From: Nitrospirae bacterium SPGG5
Lineage (GTDB): Bacteria > Nitrospirota > Nitrospiria > Nitrospirales > UBA8639
Assembly (NCBI GenBank): GCA_001643555.1
Contig: LXTH01000129.1
Span: forward strand, 1 to 6,464
Reading direction: 5' to 3'
DNA: 6,464 nt
Shown: one piece after another, positions 5,706-6,464 of the stretch
Numbering within the stretch: position 1 is the stretch's first letter
How the letters are laid out: every line of letters starts with the position of its first letter
The notes under the pieces: generated by a model
What the model was told of the DNA's origin: nothing
Seen by the model: the letters and a program-made list of their open reading frames with translations, nothing else
Database searches by the model: none
Made by a program: the position numbers and the translations under genes

Positions 5706-5711
5706 ATCTTT

Positions 5712-6464
5712 TCATTGCTCCTTGGCGACAGGAGTTCGCAATATTCCAATTGGTTGAATCTCCAACTCGACAAGATCTCCAGGTTTCAAGAATTGATTCA
5801 ATTCCAGCCCACAGCCTCCACCGACGGTTCCAGAACCAAACACCTCTCCCGGATATATGGTCTCGCCTCGCGAGACATGTTGAATCATCTGCGAGAATGA
5901 CCAATGGATGCTTCCAAATTTTCCCTCGGACCACACTTCTCCATTGATCCGCGCGATCATGGTGAGGTCGTTGATATTGGGGATTTCATCAGGGGTGATG
6001 AGGCATGGCCCCAAGACCGTGCCAAAATCTTTTCCCTTCGCCGGTCCTAACCGACAGGCCATTTCTTGAAATTGGACATCGCGGGCGCTGAAATCGTTCA
6101 TGATGGTGTACCCCGCGATATACTGCTCCGCCTCGTCCTTTGGAATATCCCTACCGGTTCGGCCGATCACACAGGCTAACTCCAGCTCATAATCCAATTT
6201 TTCCGTATTGAGTGGCCATGGAAGTTCCTCATCAGGCCCTAGGATCGTGTGCGGGTTGCCTTTGTAGTACACCGGGGCGTTATACCACTCGGGAGGGATA
6301 GGCTGACCGCGTCGTTTGGAGGTTGCCGCGATGTGGTCCTCAAAGGCAATAAAATCACGGAGCATCGGCACATGATTGAGTGGGGCTAACAGCCGAATAC
6401 TTTGAACCGGATAGATAATCGTTTCCCCGTCCGGCCCCTGCCGGGCTTCGCCTTCTCCGGTGAC
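5712..6464 (-). CDS. Fumarylacetoacetate hydrolase family protein (5' end beyond window)
   Basis: The gene encodes an FAH-superfamily enzyme, metal-dependent hydrolases that cleave C-C bonds of beta-diketo acids. The visible 250 residues hold the whole catalytic core. RDFIAFEDH (36-44) has Asp37 and His44 at the same seven-residue spacing as Asp126 and His133 of mouse FAH. YELELA supplies metal-binding Glu93 and Glu95. MNDFSARDVQ supplies Asp124, Arg128 and Gln131, and GKDFG supplies Lys145. GSGTVGGGCGLEL and a C-terminal GD-VELEI strand complete the barrel. The frame stays open upstream to the window edge with no start codon, and the GTG at 6371 lies inside conserved sequence, so it is not the start. 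By family length, perhaps 50-90 N-terminal residues lie outside the window. The substrate is not determinable: tyrosine or homogentisate breakdown is one option, and acylpyruvate hydrolysis or oxaloacetate decarboxylation are others known in the superfamily. It is followed on the same strand by the PRTase-like gene. Confidence 0.9.
   Translation of the reverse strand, partial: VTGEGEARQGPDGETIIYPVQSIRLLAPLNHVPMLRDFIAFEDHIAATSKRRGQPIPPEWYNAPVYYKGNPHTILGPDEELPWPLNTEKLDYELELACVIGRTGRDIPKDEAEQYIAGYTIMNDFSARDVQFQEMACRLGPAKGKDFGTVLGPCLITPDEIPNINDLTMIARINGEVWSEGKFGSIHWSFSQMIQHVSRGETIYPGEVFGSGTVGGGCGLELNQFLKPGDLVELEIQPIGILRTPVAKEQ

Overview
The window is a metabolic segment of a bacterial chromosome with roughly balanced base composition. 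Six protein genes are visible, and five of them lie on the minus strand. The likeliest source is a Nitrospira-like nitrite oxidiser of the lower-GC kind. This rests on recall, not a search: the 124-bp palindrome at 2156-2279 (ends GGGGAATGTTCAAAAAGG / CCTTTTTCAACATTCCCC) and the heptamer repeats between genes resemble interspersed repeats I associate with Nitrospira genomes. The first 13 bases are the 3' end of the Illumina TruSeq adapter, so the left edge is an untrimmed contig or read end rather than genomic DNA.

Layout from left to right. 14-69 is short non-coding sequence downstream of prpC, with no clear terminator. 70-3706 (minus) is a methylcitrate-cycle cluster transcribed prpD, prpB, prpC. 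prpB and prpC overlap by 20 bases, while prpD and prpB are separated by 180 bases holding the large palindrome. 3707-3902 is a divergent intergenic region with a heptamer-repeat palindrome and a second run of TTACCC-type heptamers. 3903-4682 (plus) is an enoyl-CoA hydratase with both catalytic glutamates. 4683-4853 is a convergent gap with a second heptamer palindrome. 4854-5582 (minus) is an orotate-phosphoribosyltransferase-like gene whose 3' end is frameshifted: the missing CPLC-containing tail is encoded in the -1 frame down to 4816. 5583-5711 holds a third heptamer palindrome. 5712-6464 (minus) is a fumarylacetoacetate hydrolase-family gene cut by the right edge.

How the genes work together: PrpC condenses propionyl-CoA with oxaloacetate to 2-methylcitrate, PrpD dehydrates it, and PrpB cleaves methylisocitrate to pyruvate and succinate. 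The divergent crotonase could feed acyl-CoA breakdown that ends in propionyl-CoA, and the FAH-family enzyme could serve breakdown of an aromatic or beta-diketo acid. Both links are inferred from context only. No propionyl-CoA synthetase (PrpE), AcnD/PrpF or PrpR-type regulator is in the window.

I see no new enzymatic system here. The most interesting items are the shared architecture of the three heptamer palindromes, the large palindrome inside the prp cluster, and the frameshifted phosphoribosyltransferase.
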